Source of the DNA: Stenogyne calaminthoides
Lineage: Eukaryota; Streptophyta; Magnoliopsida; Lamiales; Lamiaceae
Assembly (NCBI GenBank): GCA_037126765.1
Contig: JBBCBC010000030.1
Span: 8,268,786-8,332,785, forward strand
Direction of reading: 5' to 3'
Length of the DNA stretch: 64,000 nucleotides
The position numbers were made by a program, and so were the translations under genes. Positions 35,799-46,574 of the stretch are shown here, in pieces. Positions within the stretch are counted from its first letter, which is position 1. The number at the start of each line of letters is the position of its first letter. The notes below the pieces were generated by a model. The model had not been told where the DNA came from, did not search any database, and saw nothing but the letters and a program-made list of their open reading frames with translations.

Positions 35799-36070
35799 GG
35801 CACACTTGCGTGAGACGGAGCATAATTTGAATATCGGTGCTTTAACACTTTGGGAGGAAAAAGTGTTGATTTGAATTAGTTTGTACCCCGTCTCATGTAT
35901 GACACCGTTCTATAGGAGTTTTTTTTGTCTTTCTGAGACTCACTTGCATGAGACGGTTTCACGGTGAGACGGCTCATATCATTGACTTTTTAACACTTTG
36001 TAGTATTGATTTGTATTAATTTGTATCTCGTCTCACGTATGAAACTGTCTTGTACGAGTTTTTGTCTTAA
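35799..36070. repeat. MITE-like repeat with GAGACGG ends
   Basis: Two adjoining units each begin CACTTGCGTGAGACGG-like and end GTCTCATGTATGA...GAGTTTTTGTC-like. The family is present again at 47770-48130. Ends are roughly inverted (GAGACGG ... CCGTCTC). No coding sequence. Confidence 0.5.
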
Positions 36071-36199
36071 TTAATTTAAATCTTTCTAACGTCACATTTC
36101 ACACCGAATTTGTAACATTTCAGCAACAGGCCAAGTCCATGACTCCACAATTCCAAATTTCATGGATGCCCAAGACACTTGGGAGTAGACATGCTCAAA

Positions 36200-36580
36200 C
36201 CGAACCGGAACCGCCGATTCAAACCGGAACAGCCGATTTTGGAACCGTCGGTTCCGCGGTTCCGGTTCCGGTTCCGGAACCGAACCGAAACCGTAAAACT
36301 CACGGTTCGGTTTCGGTTCTAGCAAAACCAGAATCGGGAACCGCCGGTTCGAACCGGAACCGGCGGTTATTCGCCGAAACCGCCGGTTCGAACCGGAAAC
36401 CGCCTCCAATTTGAAAATTCTAGCCGTTGAGATCCAATTGCCTAGATTAAAGAGCCGTTGAGATCCAACTGCTGAGATTAAATAGCCGTTACTGGAACCG
36501 CCGGTTCGAACCGTGGAACCGCGTTCGAACCGTGGAACCGCCGGTTCCGGTTCGAACCGGCGGTTTTCGACCGTTTTTTT
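36200..36580. repeat. hAT subterminal repeat array, left
   Basis: GAACCG, CCGGTTC and longer palindromes such as CCGCCGGTTCGAACCGG occur more than twenty times in both orientations. The related right-hand array is at 39668-39812. Such arrays are binding sites for hAT transposases in known elements. Confidence 0.85.
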
Positions 36581-36613
36581 TTTTTTTTTTTTTAGTTTTT
36601 TCAAGATTTCATC

Positions 36614-36620
36614 TATAAAT
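36614..36620 (+). promoter_or_regulatory. Probable TATA box of the hAT transposase
   Basis: CTATAAATACC stands just after the left repeat array, about 310 bases before the ATG at 36929, and is followed by a pyrimidine-rich leader and a CTACACTATATATTA repeat. Position and sequence fit a plant core promoter; not tested. Confidence 0.5.
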
Positions 36621-36739
36621 ACCACCTCATTCCACTCCAAAATTCACCCCAAAGTGATTCAACTCATTACTTTCTTCTCATCTCTCTCAACTCTCACTCA
36701 ATTCTCAAAGTTTATTATTTACATATTATTTACATTACT

Positions 36740-36928
36740 TACATATTACATACACTACACTACACTATAATTTATATATTAGTATATTACACTAAACTAT
36801 ATATTATACTACACTACATATTATACTACACTATATATTATATACACTATATATTACACTATACTACATTACTACATATTAGTATATTACACTACACTAT
36901 ATATTATTTACATATACACTTACATATT
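36740..36928. repeat. ACTACACTATATATTA-type repeat in hAT leader
   Basis: Loose tandem units of TACACTA and TATATTA fill the untranslated leader of the hAT transposase. No frame is open. Confidence 0.7.
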
Positions 36929-39030
36929 ATGGAAAGCCATCAAAGCAACAAGGGTAAAGGCAAAGCTTCTTCCACCTCTTCCGTTCGTCTTCCACGACCA
37001 CAACCACCGGCACCGATCGAGTTGAGGTTAGATGATATTGAGGCCACACTTGGTCCCGGTTATGAGAATCCTCTTGAAGATGATGCTATTATTACCACGC
37101 CCTACTCAAGAAAGTCAAAACCACCCAACCGACTCCAATGCTGAGCCAACTCCAACCCCAACTCCAAGTCGAGCTCAACTTAAGTCGGATATTTTTGCAC
37201 GTCACTTTAAAAAAGTGATCAACGAGAATGGTACTATTAAAGTTCATTGCAACTATTGTGAGAAAATATATTCTTTTGTCAAAGGAGGGGGATATGGGAC
37301 ATTCGAGAAGCATTTGAAAAAAATTCACCCGGATAGAGTTGGAATTAGTTCAAACCAAGCACAACTTCGTGGATTTACGCCAACCGTGGCGGTGGTGGAG
37401 TTCAAGGCAGGTAAGTAACCCCACTTCTCTATTTACATTTGATCAAATGAAATATAGAAAATTGTTAGCTAAATTTGTGTGCACACAACACCTTCCTTTT
37501 CAATTTGCCGATAATTCATTTTGGAATGATTTTGTTAACCTTGGTCTTCAACCCACGGCAAAAATTGTTAGCTAAATTTGTGTGCACACAACTCGTGATG
37601 TTGCTAAAGTTGTTTATGAATATAAATTTGCTTTGATTAATCTATTTGCCGATTTAAATGTTAAAGTTTGTATATGTGCGGATATTTGGAGTGATAATTT
37701 TCAAAAGCATAGTTATATAGGAGTTACATGCACTTGGATTGATGATTTGTGGACTCTTAACAAAAGATTGATTGCTTATAGAGATTTTGATACGGAACAC
37801 AATGCCTTTAATATTAGAGATAAATTGCATGATATTTTAAATGAGTATGCTCTTACTAAAAAAATATTTTCTATTGGTTTTGATAATGCTAGTGCAAATA
37901 CGGCTACTATTGAAGATCTTAGAAATATTTGTCAACCATATCTTGGTGGAAAAAAATTTCATGTTAGATGTATGTGTCATATTTTAAATTTATGTGTTCA
38001 AGATGGTTAGATGCTTTGAAAGAACAAGTTGGTCCTATTAGATCCGCTATTTATTATATGTCGAGACATTCAAAATTGTTGAAAAAATGGAAAGTTTTTT
38101 GTAGAACATACAATATGCATCCCAAAAAATTTTCTCTTGATGTGTCAACTCGTTGGAATTCCACGTATAAATTGTTAAAGGAGTCTATGGATTATAAAGA
38201 CGCCTTATGTGCATTTTTTACTCAAGAAAATTGTGGTATTCGTTTATATCCTCAATATTGGGATTCATGCACTTCTTTGTGTAAAATTTTGGGATTTTTT
38301 AATGATTCCACAAAAGTGTTATCCGGTGTTTATTATCCTACTAGTAATTTAGCGTTTGATTATTGTATTAAAGTTGCTCATGTGTTAAATGAAAATATTA
38401 CAAATCCTTTATTAAGTGGTGCTACTTTCTCTATGATGCAAAAATGGAAAAAATATTTTACAAATATTCCCAATCTATTCTTGGTTGCTAAAGTGTTTGA
38501 TCCTAGAGTAAGATTGAATGGATTAATAATATTGTTAAATATGTATTATAATTATTTATTTCCTAATAGACATATGGTCATGGGTGAAGATGATGTATAT
38601 CCTAATCCAGGAAGAGATTGATAATCGGATTAAAATTTACTTTTAACGTCTTTTATTTAGAGAATATAGTGGTCCCGGTTTTGAAGCAAATTTGGTGGTG
38701 ACTCTTCTATGAGTCAATATGAAGATATATTAACGGGTTTTTATGATGAGCGTTCTCAAAAACGTCCAAGGTCTACTTCTAACTCTTATTACGAACTTGA
38801 TCATTATTTATCCTCTACATTTGTTCGGCTTGATGAAGATGAAGACAACACTACTTTTAATATACTAAAGTGGTGGTCGAGGATGAAAAATATCTATCCA
38901 ATATTGTCAATGCTAGCAAGAGAAATTTTTTGCATCTCCAAATTTCAACTTAAAAATAAATTGAACAAACTTTTTAGTTTGGGAGGCTACACTTTGGATG
39001 CAACGAGATCGAATATGACAGCTTGAAAAA
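36929..39030 (+). pseudogene. hAT transposase (zf-BED type), broken
   Basis: It starts MESHQSNKGKGKASSTSSVR. After a frame change near 37130 comes a zf-BED finger with Cys pair HCNYCEKIY and HLKKIH. A second break near 37415-37600 includes a 32-base repeat. The middle part is open (37582-38010 and 38011-38620): VCICADIWSDNFQKHSYIGV with the first Asp, IGFDNASAN, and CMCHILNLCVQDG followed by TAG. DVSTRWNSTYKLL is the RW motif. The dimerisation part is cut: ELDHYLSSTF is present, but the segment after the MLAREI stretch does not continue into the usual hAT-C motif. It is not functional as read. Family assignment is firm. Confidence 0.85.
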
Positions 39031-39039
39031 CGCGGAAAA

Positions 39040-39610
39040 CCAATGCTTGCTTGATGATTGGGTAAGAGCCAAAAAAGAGAAGTCAAGAATTAATTGATAA
39101 TGATGATCAAGATAGCTCAAGAAACTACCACCTAAGTGATGCATGAAGAATCGAATCGATCCAAATCAACGAGGTAAGTTTGAGGTAAGAGAACAACGTG
39201 GACTTTGATTTGATTTATTTGGATATCGTGAGGCAACTTAATTTTAAGTTTCAAACTTAGAATTTCTAAGTTTATTTCTTAAATTTAAGCTCAAGTCCAA
39301 TTTCTTTAAATCTCTCCCTCCCACAAATTTATTTTGTAAAATTTAAAATTTTAAGTTGTAATTGTAATTGCTAATTCGATATAGTTCACTTTGTAATTTG
39401 TAAATTTGTAATAGTTCAATTAATTTGTAATAGTAGATTACTAGCTTATTTTAAGTTAGAATTACTAATTTGTAATAGTTCAATTACTTTGTAATAGCTA
39501 CTAATTTATAATAGTTCAATTATTAATGTAATCTTCAATTTAAATTCTCATATTAACAATAACAATGTCCAATTTCATGATCTATCTATACATTCCTTCA
39601 GATTTTAGAT
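39040..39610. other. 3' part of hAT element, non-coding
   Basis: AT-rich tail in which TTTGTAATAGTTCAATTA recurs four to five times between 39370 and 39520. No gene. Confidence 0.6.
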
Positions 39611-39667
39611 CCAAAAAATTAAGAAACACAAGAAAAAATATATGAGAAAAAAAAGAAAAAAAAATAA

Positions 39668-39812
39668 AACCGGCCGAACCGGCGGTTCGGAACCGGAACC
39701 GCGGGTTCGAGAACCGAACCGAAACCGCCTTGGCCACGGTTCAATTCCGGTTCCCCCTCCCAGAATTTTGGAACCGCCGGTTCGGAACCGGAACCGGCGG
39801 TTCCGGAACTGT
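39668..39812. repeat. hAT subterminal repeat array, right
   Basis: GAACCGGCGGTTC-type palindromes in both orientations mirror the left array at 36200-36580. Confidence 0.85.
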
Positions 39813-39999
39813 GAGCATGTCTACTTGGGAGGTAAGAAAATGAGTTGCATTGTTTGAAAGTCAATGTAGGGTTTTACAACTTATAGGCTGTAGACTACGC
39901 GCTTCACAAATTCCAAACACGACATTGATGTCAATGTAGCCATCATAGTAAGTTGATTGTAATAACAAAATTTTGGCCTCATACGAGTACCAATATACC

Positions 40000-40953
40000 C
40001 AGGGGCGGATGTAAGCCCAGTGCAAAGTCCAGTTCGAGCCCATATATTCTGTTACATATATGCCTAAAATATTTTTATTTTAAACCCAGCCTCAACTCCA
40101 TTTTAGAAGACAAGATTCCTAATTATTTGAGCTCATTCAGCCGTTCATTTACAAAAGCTTTGGGTCCACCCCAAAATTAAATAATAATCTGGGAAGTCGT
40201 ATCCACGACTTCTCTCTCCTATCTTCCAAAAATATAAAGTATAAAATATTGGAAAAAAATCTTCATGTTTAAAGGTTATGATTTTTTAATTAATTTTAAT
40301 ATTTTTGTTTATTTATTGTTTTCTTTGTTATTATTTTACTTGTTGAAATAAACAAACTCATACCATGGATTGTCAATCTTATTAAAATTTGAAGTCATTT
40401 AGTATTTCAAATAATAACTACCCAAATAGCCTAGGTTAGTGTATTTGACTATTTGGGGACTTGGGGTATTACCAATTTACCACATCTCAGTGGTAATTAG
40501 TTAAAGTTAGTTTGAAATAGAAATTCAAACAAGGTCAAAGTATTAATTCAGTTACATTTTAAAATTAAAGCTTTCTTTTTTATTTTTTAATTAGTAATTG
40601 AATCTCATCATTTTTTTTGACAGGAAATTGAATCTCATCATTTGTATATGCTACAAATTTAATTTTTTTATTAACTCGCTATTTTTTTAGTTAATGAAGA
40701 AGTAATTTATTTTATTTTCACAATTTTAGAATTTTAAATGAAGAACCAACATTTTACAAAGTGTTTACTCTTCAACCAGAATTTTAGATGGATTATACAA
40801 ATTTAGATTCAATTAGTGATAAATTATATATTGTAAAGTCTCATAGGACCGCAACTTAAGTGAACATTAAAATAATTTTTAAAAATATGAAATCTAATGT
40901 TTATAAGTGTACTTTTTAGCCCACCCCACTACTAAATCCTGGCTCCGCCCCTG
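40000..40953. mobile_element. Non-autonomous hAT-like element, copy 2
   Basis: It begins CAGGGGCGGATG and ends GGCTCCGCCCCTG; the outer ten bases are a perfect inverted repeat. The flanks AATATACC at 39992-39999 and 40954-40961 are a perfect 8-bp target duplication. A 31-base internal duplication near 40610-40640 distinguishes it from the copy at 30848. No coding capacity. The host sequence it entered is duplicated without the insertion near 47460. Confidence 0.9.
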
Positions 40954-40961
40954 AATATACC

Positions 40962-41729
40962 ATGGATATATCTTTTACTTTGCTTATTATTCTTCTTTAT
41001 CATTTTCATGATTATTGTATACAGACAAAAATATTGAACATGCATATATTGGAATTGATCATATATTCATTAATTAATATGAGTAGGCATTCCAAGAATT
41101 TTGCATCCTATTGCTACATCAGCGATTACCATCTTCACAACGGGGATTGACCGGAAAAGAACGAGAAATCATAACCACATAATATGGCAAGAAAATATTG
41201 CGTGTTCAAATTGGAAAGACAATTAAGACTATGAGGTGTTTGATTGAGTTTATAAGGTCTAAAAACTTTTTGGTAAATAACAAAAACTGAGTCTCATATA
41301 TGAATATGAGACATGTTTCCTTCATATATGTTCCCTTTATTCTTTATTATTTGTTCTGTTTAATCCATTCACATAAATCAATTTATCATTAATTAGCGTA
41401 TTAAAAGACTCTTGTACCCTTATTTAATTTATACATATCACAAGAAATACAAGATTATGATTAAAATACCTTAAAGTCACAATTAATGGCATGGTTGGAA
41501 AAATGAAAAGTATATTTACAGATAAAATGGAACAGTTAAGTAGGAATGGAGGGGGCATATTATACGATTTGTGGGTTTATGACCCACCTCGATTTGAAAG
41601 TGTGTGATTTGAATTTCTGATGTAGGCAGGCACTGTAAAAATATGAAGCAGATATTATACATGCCATAGCATATGAATAAAATTAGACATTGATCCTAAA
41701 TGAGCTAATCTAACAAGCAATGGATGCTT
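40962..41729. other. Duplicated flank without gene
   Basis: 40962-41080 (TCTTTATCATTTTCATGA ... GAACATGCAT) is repeated at 47470-47570 downstream of S-RLK copy 4. The rest is AT-rich and shows nothing I can assign. Confidence 0.6.
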
Positions 41730-41995
41730 TACAACAAAGGTATCCACAGAGAAATCAAAGCCAGCACTTTGGTCTTGCTAGTACGTATATCTGCAGAATG
41801 CCAAATTCAGGGGAGATTAGTGGTGCAAGGAAGATGTTTGATGAAATGCCTCACTGAAATTTGCTGCTTATGCAGCTGGCTATCAAGTAGGAACACTCGC
41901 CATAACATAAAAATGGAACTACATGTACGCCAAATTTCACCTCTAGAGAGTGGACAGAATGATAGAAACGGTGATGTGAGGAAGAATGAAAGATG
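41724..41995 (+). pseudogene. Kinase-PPR chimeric fossil (fossil 3)
   Basis: The piece reads IHREIKAS from the S-RLK catalytic loop, then FGLA from just after DFG, with the segment between lost. It then passes into a PPR-like stretch NSGEISGARKMFDEMP. The last 150 bases (TATGCAGCTGGCTA ... ACAGAATGATAGAAAC) are shared with the fossil at 57.8 kb, so both come from one fusion. It ends about 180 bases before the start of S-RLK copy 4. Confidence 0.7.
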
Positions 41996-43746
41996 ACACT
42001 TTTTTCTTCACTTCAATTGATAGGGAACGGTAGAGTCCTCATATCACCACTACCCTGTAACACAGGGTAAAGAATTTGAGGCTCACATAGAATGCCACAT
42101 CAATGCAACTTCGGGACCACATTTCTAACATTATTAAGCCTCTCTTTGTTTTTGCTCTCATTAAACCAGAAGTATGGATACCACAATGAAAAAGTACTAT
42201 CTCTCTTTATTTCTCATCATTGCATCCCTGTTCTCCACTCACCAACTATCTTTCCCTACAGACACCTTAAATACTACTCACATATTCAGAGATAACGGTA
42301 CCTTGGTTTCATCTGGGGGAATCTTTGAATTGGGTTTTTTCAGCCCTGAGAATTCCAACTACCGGTATGTTGGCATGTGGTACAAGAAAATATCAGGGAG
42401 AACTGTGGTATGGATTGCCAACAGAGATAATCCACTCACAAATGAATCAGGTGTGCTCAAAGTCGTGGAGCCGGGACTTCTAGTTCTGGTAAATGGTACT
42501 GGTGCCACTATCTGGTCTACTAATACATCAAGAATTGTGCAGATTCCTGTTGCTCAATTGCTAGACTCGGGGAATCTTGTTGTGAAAGATGCAAATGATG
42601 ATAAGCCGGAGAATTTTTTGTGGCAGAGTTTCAACCATCCAACTGATACTTTATTACCAGGATGAAGCTCGGCGTGAACTTTCAGACCGGCGTAGAAGTC
42701 TATATCACTTCACCGAAGAACAGCGATAATCCAGCATCAGGAAATTATACATATAGTTGTGATACTACTGGTTATCCACAGACTGTGATAAAAGATGGTG
42801 CGGTTTTGCAGTATAGCTCCGGGCCCTGGAATGGTGTAGTCTTTAGCGGGAGCCATAACTTGAGGAAGAATCCGATTTTCATGTTTGGAGTGGTCATAAA
42901 CAAGGAGGAGGCGTACCACCGAGCTTCTCAACAACTCGGTATACACGAGGTTAACACTAAGTGATACAGGTGTTGGACAGAGGTGGTTCTGGGAGCATAA
43001 AAAACAAGGTTGGGTTCTGTTTCTTACATTTCCATCAGATAATTGTGATATCTATAATATTTGTGGTGCACATGGTATTTGTAATACTGAAAATAGTCCT
43101 AATTGTGGATGCTTGAATAAATTCGAACCAAAGGTCCCTGACAGTTTCGGTAGTGGAAATGGGTGCATAAGAAGCACACCCTTGAATTGTGAAAAGGAGA
43201 TGCCTTTTTTAAAGTACTCTGGTACAACACGACTATGACTCTTGAAGAATGCAAGGTAGTATGTTTGAACAACTGCTCATGTACGGCCTATGCAAGTCTA
43301 GATATAAGAAGAGGCAACAATGGATGTCTACTTTGGTTTGGTGACCTTGTTGACATCAGAAGGATGACTCCAGGGCAAGAAATCTATATAAGGCTGGCTT
43401 CTTCTGAGTTAGGTAAGAATTCATTCAAAATAAAGAAACCGTTGTCTATTATGTTTAACTATTACTTGTGATTCATGACATAAAACTGTTGTATAATTGT
43501 TACAGAATTCATGGAATGGGGGTTTATCCATTGATTATACTTATTAGACAGATACTAAGATAAATATCATCTTCCTTATTTATATTTTGGTACTTCTGCT
43601 ATTCTATTTTAATTTTTTCTCTCTATACAATATTATGAATGTTTTGGCTTTTTGCACTATGCATTCAGTTTTCTGTCGGTGTGGTAAAAAATTTATTTTA
43701 TTTCAATATATCATTCTACAGACTCAGGAGGGAGGAAAAGGAAAAT

Positions 43747-44337
43747 CTCTAATGCACGGATTTTTAAAAAATTAATAGTATGTAAAGATCGAATTAATTT
43801 TGGGTGCGATTCGGTGGGATTCGCGACCCGCCCGCCACGTGGCGAATCCCACTTTTTTTTTTATTTTTTATTATCGGATACGCGTATCCTGTTCCGAGGA
43901 TACGCGTATCGGATACGTATCGGGATTTTTTTGTAAAATTTATTAAATTTTGGGGTTTTTTTTTGTAAAAAATTAAAACTTACTAATAATTTGAAGGACA
44001 CACTCTAAAACTTATTAAATATTAAAATTTATTAATCTTTTATTATGATTTATGACTTGTATATGTTAATGATATTTGATTTAATTGTTGTTTTGTTACT
44101 TATGGGATGAATTCTTTGATATTAGTACTTGTGTTTTAAATACTCTTGATATTATTACATGTGTATATATAATTGTTGTAAATTTTTTAATATTATTACA
44201 GGTGATATATAATTAAATTAAAAAATTGACGATCCCTACCAGATCGTGATCCTAAAAATTTGAAAATCTATTTAATCCTCGCGACCTTTAATCGTAACGA
44301 TTCTGCACCTCAAGACTGGTAGAATACAGAGGAAAAT
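43747..44337. mobile_element. Insertion in the transmembrane exon of S-RLK copy 4
   Basis: AGGAAAAT stands at 43739-43746 and at 44330-44337, as an 8-bp target duplication of hAT type would. Exon 2 resumes right after it. The inserted 583 bases start CTCTAATGCACGG and end TAGAATACAG; the ends match only weakly when inverted. Inside, GATACGCGTATC occurs in a strong palindromic cluster near 43880-43925. No open frame. The superfamily stays unsure. Confidence 0.7.
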
Positions 44338-45227
44338 ACTTATAGTAGTATTTTCCCTGGTAACCGGAATACTGCTTCTAAGCCTGAGCCTGATGTTGTA
44401 TTTTAAGAAACGAAAGAAGTTGAATCATCAGCCTCTAGAAACAGGTATGGGACATGAGTTATTTTTTGTTGTGAAGATAAAGCATGTCAAAATACAATGC
44501 TACATTTCTTTATTTTATCTCTATAACTTATTGCTCATGTTGCAGGCAGGACGAGACTGAGCAACGTGGACGAGCTCCCACTGTTTGACTTATCCACAAT
44601 AAGTAAAGCTACTGACAATTTTTCGATCAACAATAAGCTTGGAGAGGGTGGATACCTGTTTACAAGGTAAAACTGAATCTATATTTATTGCTTCAAGTGT
44701 TTAATGTTATGCAATTGAGCCCTGAGGATGCAACTTGTGTAATTAATGAATGTACAATGAGCTAAGTAAATTTCAAAAGTTGATTAGAAAAATCAAGTTA
44801 TAAGTGATTTCATATCTTGTTAGTTCAGTAAATATGCATACCAGTGACATTTGTGTTTTTTATACCAGGGCGTGCTAGAAGACGGACATGAAATTGCTGT
44901 CAAGCGTCTATCAAGAACATCCAATAAAGGAGTAGATGAGTTCAAGAATGAAGTAATTTGTATTGCTAAACTCCAGCACCGAAATCTGGTGAAGCTTCTA
45001 GGATGGTGCTTTCAAGGACATGAAATGATGTTGGTTTATGAGTACATGACAAACAAAAGCTTGGGCATAATATTGTTCGGTAAGTTTAAACATGGTCGTA
45101 TTCCGGCCATAGGAGAATAAAATGGAAAAGGAAAATGAGAATGGGCCAAAACTTTGAAGCTATGAAACCAAAAAACCTTGAAGCTATGAAACCAAACATA
45201 CACACACATATATATATTTATTCAATA

Positions 45228-45600
45228 GATATAATATCAGTTTTTGTCCCTAACGATCGCATTTTTCTAGATTTGGTTCCCTTCTTTCACTCACTATCAA
45301 ACTTGGTCTTGAAAGAACATTTTATTCCCACATTTGGACTCATTATTAATTGATGTCCGATGACGGGCAAAATCAACTTTTTTGGGTGCTAAATGTGGTT
45401 GTTTATAAATTATTAATTGCATTTAGCACCCCCAAATAATTATTAATTTCGTTTAGTATCCCAAATAGTTGTTTTGGTCAGTCAGAAGACTGTCAACTAA
45501 TGGTGGGACCAAATGTTGGAGTAAAAGTACTTCCAGGACCAAGTTTGATAGTAAGTGAAAGAGGGAGATCAGAACTGGGAAAAGATAAACTTTAAGAATC
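45228..45600. mobile_element. MITE in intron 4 of S-RLK copy 4
   Basis: Ends are inverted: TTTTTGTCCCTAACGATC and TTTGGTTCCC on the left, GGGAGATCAGAACTGGGAAAA on the right. The middle has ATTTAGCACCCCC as a self-complementary part. Same family as 3677-3977. Confidence 0.6.
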
Positions 45601-46574
45601 TCTTTTCAATAGCTAACCAACATGTATTTTTTGAATATTTTTAGACATAACTTTTATTTCTCAATTATATGAAATATATTAAGAATATATTTATGTCCCC
45701 CTTTTGGCAGATCCTACAAAAAGCATGTTACTGGATTGGCCTAGGCGCCTTAACATTATCAATGGTATTGCTCGGGGCCTTTTGTATCTTCATCAAGATT
45801 CTCGTCTGCGGGTTATCCATAGAGACCTAAAAGCCAGCAATATATTACTAGATTCCGATATGAACCCAAAGATATCAGACTTTGGTCTTGCTAGAACTTT
45901 TGGAGGGAATGAAACTGGAGCCAACACAAGCCGAGTAGTAGGAACATAGTATGTATGAATCTTCATGTCTGGATACATTACATGCACTTCATTTTCTTGC
46001 AATTTAATTTAATAGCAATCATTTTCATGCAGTGGCTACATGTCCCTAGAGTATGCTATAGACGGCCTCTTTTCAGTGAAATCAGATGTCTTTAGCTTCG
46101 GAGTTCTAGTTCTTGAGATTGTGAGTGGTAAGAGAAACAGAGGATTTAATCATAAAGACCACGACCTCAACCTTCTTGGACATGTAAGTATTGCATCCCA
46201 TTCAAATTTGAATCTTTATTTGGTACATATATGAAACTAATCTTAAGAATTACGAGTAAATATATCAGGCATGGATGCTATACAAAGAAGGAAGGTCACA
46301 AGAAGTGGTTGATCCTTGTCTCATAAATTCATGCTGTTTATCAGAACTATTGCGATCAATCCGTATCGCTCTTTTATTTGTTCAAGAACACACAGAAGAT
46401 AGGCCAGGCATGGGTTCGGTGGTACTGATGCTGAGCAACGATGGTCCCTTACCTGAAGCTAAACGTCCAGGTTTTTTCACTGCAAGAGATGTACTCACAA
46501 CTGCAACGTCAGTTACCCCAAGCACAACAAGTTCAAAAAATACAATGAGCATTTCGTTGTTAGAGGCTCGATAA

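Larger units (their letters stand above)
36186..39823 (+). mobile_element. hAT transposon with perfect 8-bp target duplication
   Basis: The element begins TAGACATGCTCA and ends TGAGCATGTCTA, a perfect 12-bp inverted repeat. It is flanked on both sides by CTTGGGAG (36178-36185 and 39824-39831), the 8-bp duplication typical of hAT elements. Both terminal 200-300 bases are crowded with GGTTCGAACCGG-type motifs. A broken zf-BED/hAT transposase lies inside. The intact borders suggest a fairly recent insertion, with the gene decaying since, or it was moved by a related active copy. Confidence 0.95.
42174..46574 (+). pseudogene. S-RLK copy 4, G-type lectin receptor kinase pseudogene
   Basis: The start MDTTMKKYYLSLFLIIASLF is a good signal peptide. 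Exon 1 loses a G at about 42660 (LLPG, then a shift), has a deletion near 42915-42930 and another near 43185-43220, and ends at a GT near 43411. The transmembrane exon is split by an insertion at 43747-44337. Exon 3 lacks four bases inside the glycine loop (about 44650), so GEGGFG is destroyed. Exons 4 to 7 (about 44871-45079, 45711-45949, 46033-46182, 46269-46574) are open and keep IAVK, HRDLKASN and DFG, but SPEY reads SLEY. The C-terminus ends in LLEAR. The intron before exon 5 carries a MITE. The kinase half is much better preserved than the receptor half. Confidence 0.9.

Noticed and set aside
36139..36640. Pro/Arg-rich open frames on both strands near the hAT ends
   Set aside because: They come from GAACCGG repeats that stay open in several frames at once. 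The real gene starts at 36929.
42174..46574. The cluster as a self-incompatibility S locus
   Set aside because: The receptor type is related to SRK, but no small Cys-rich SCR/SP11-like gene, SLG partner or other S-locus mark was found. Tandem S-RLK clusters are common in eudicots, so the claim has no support here.
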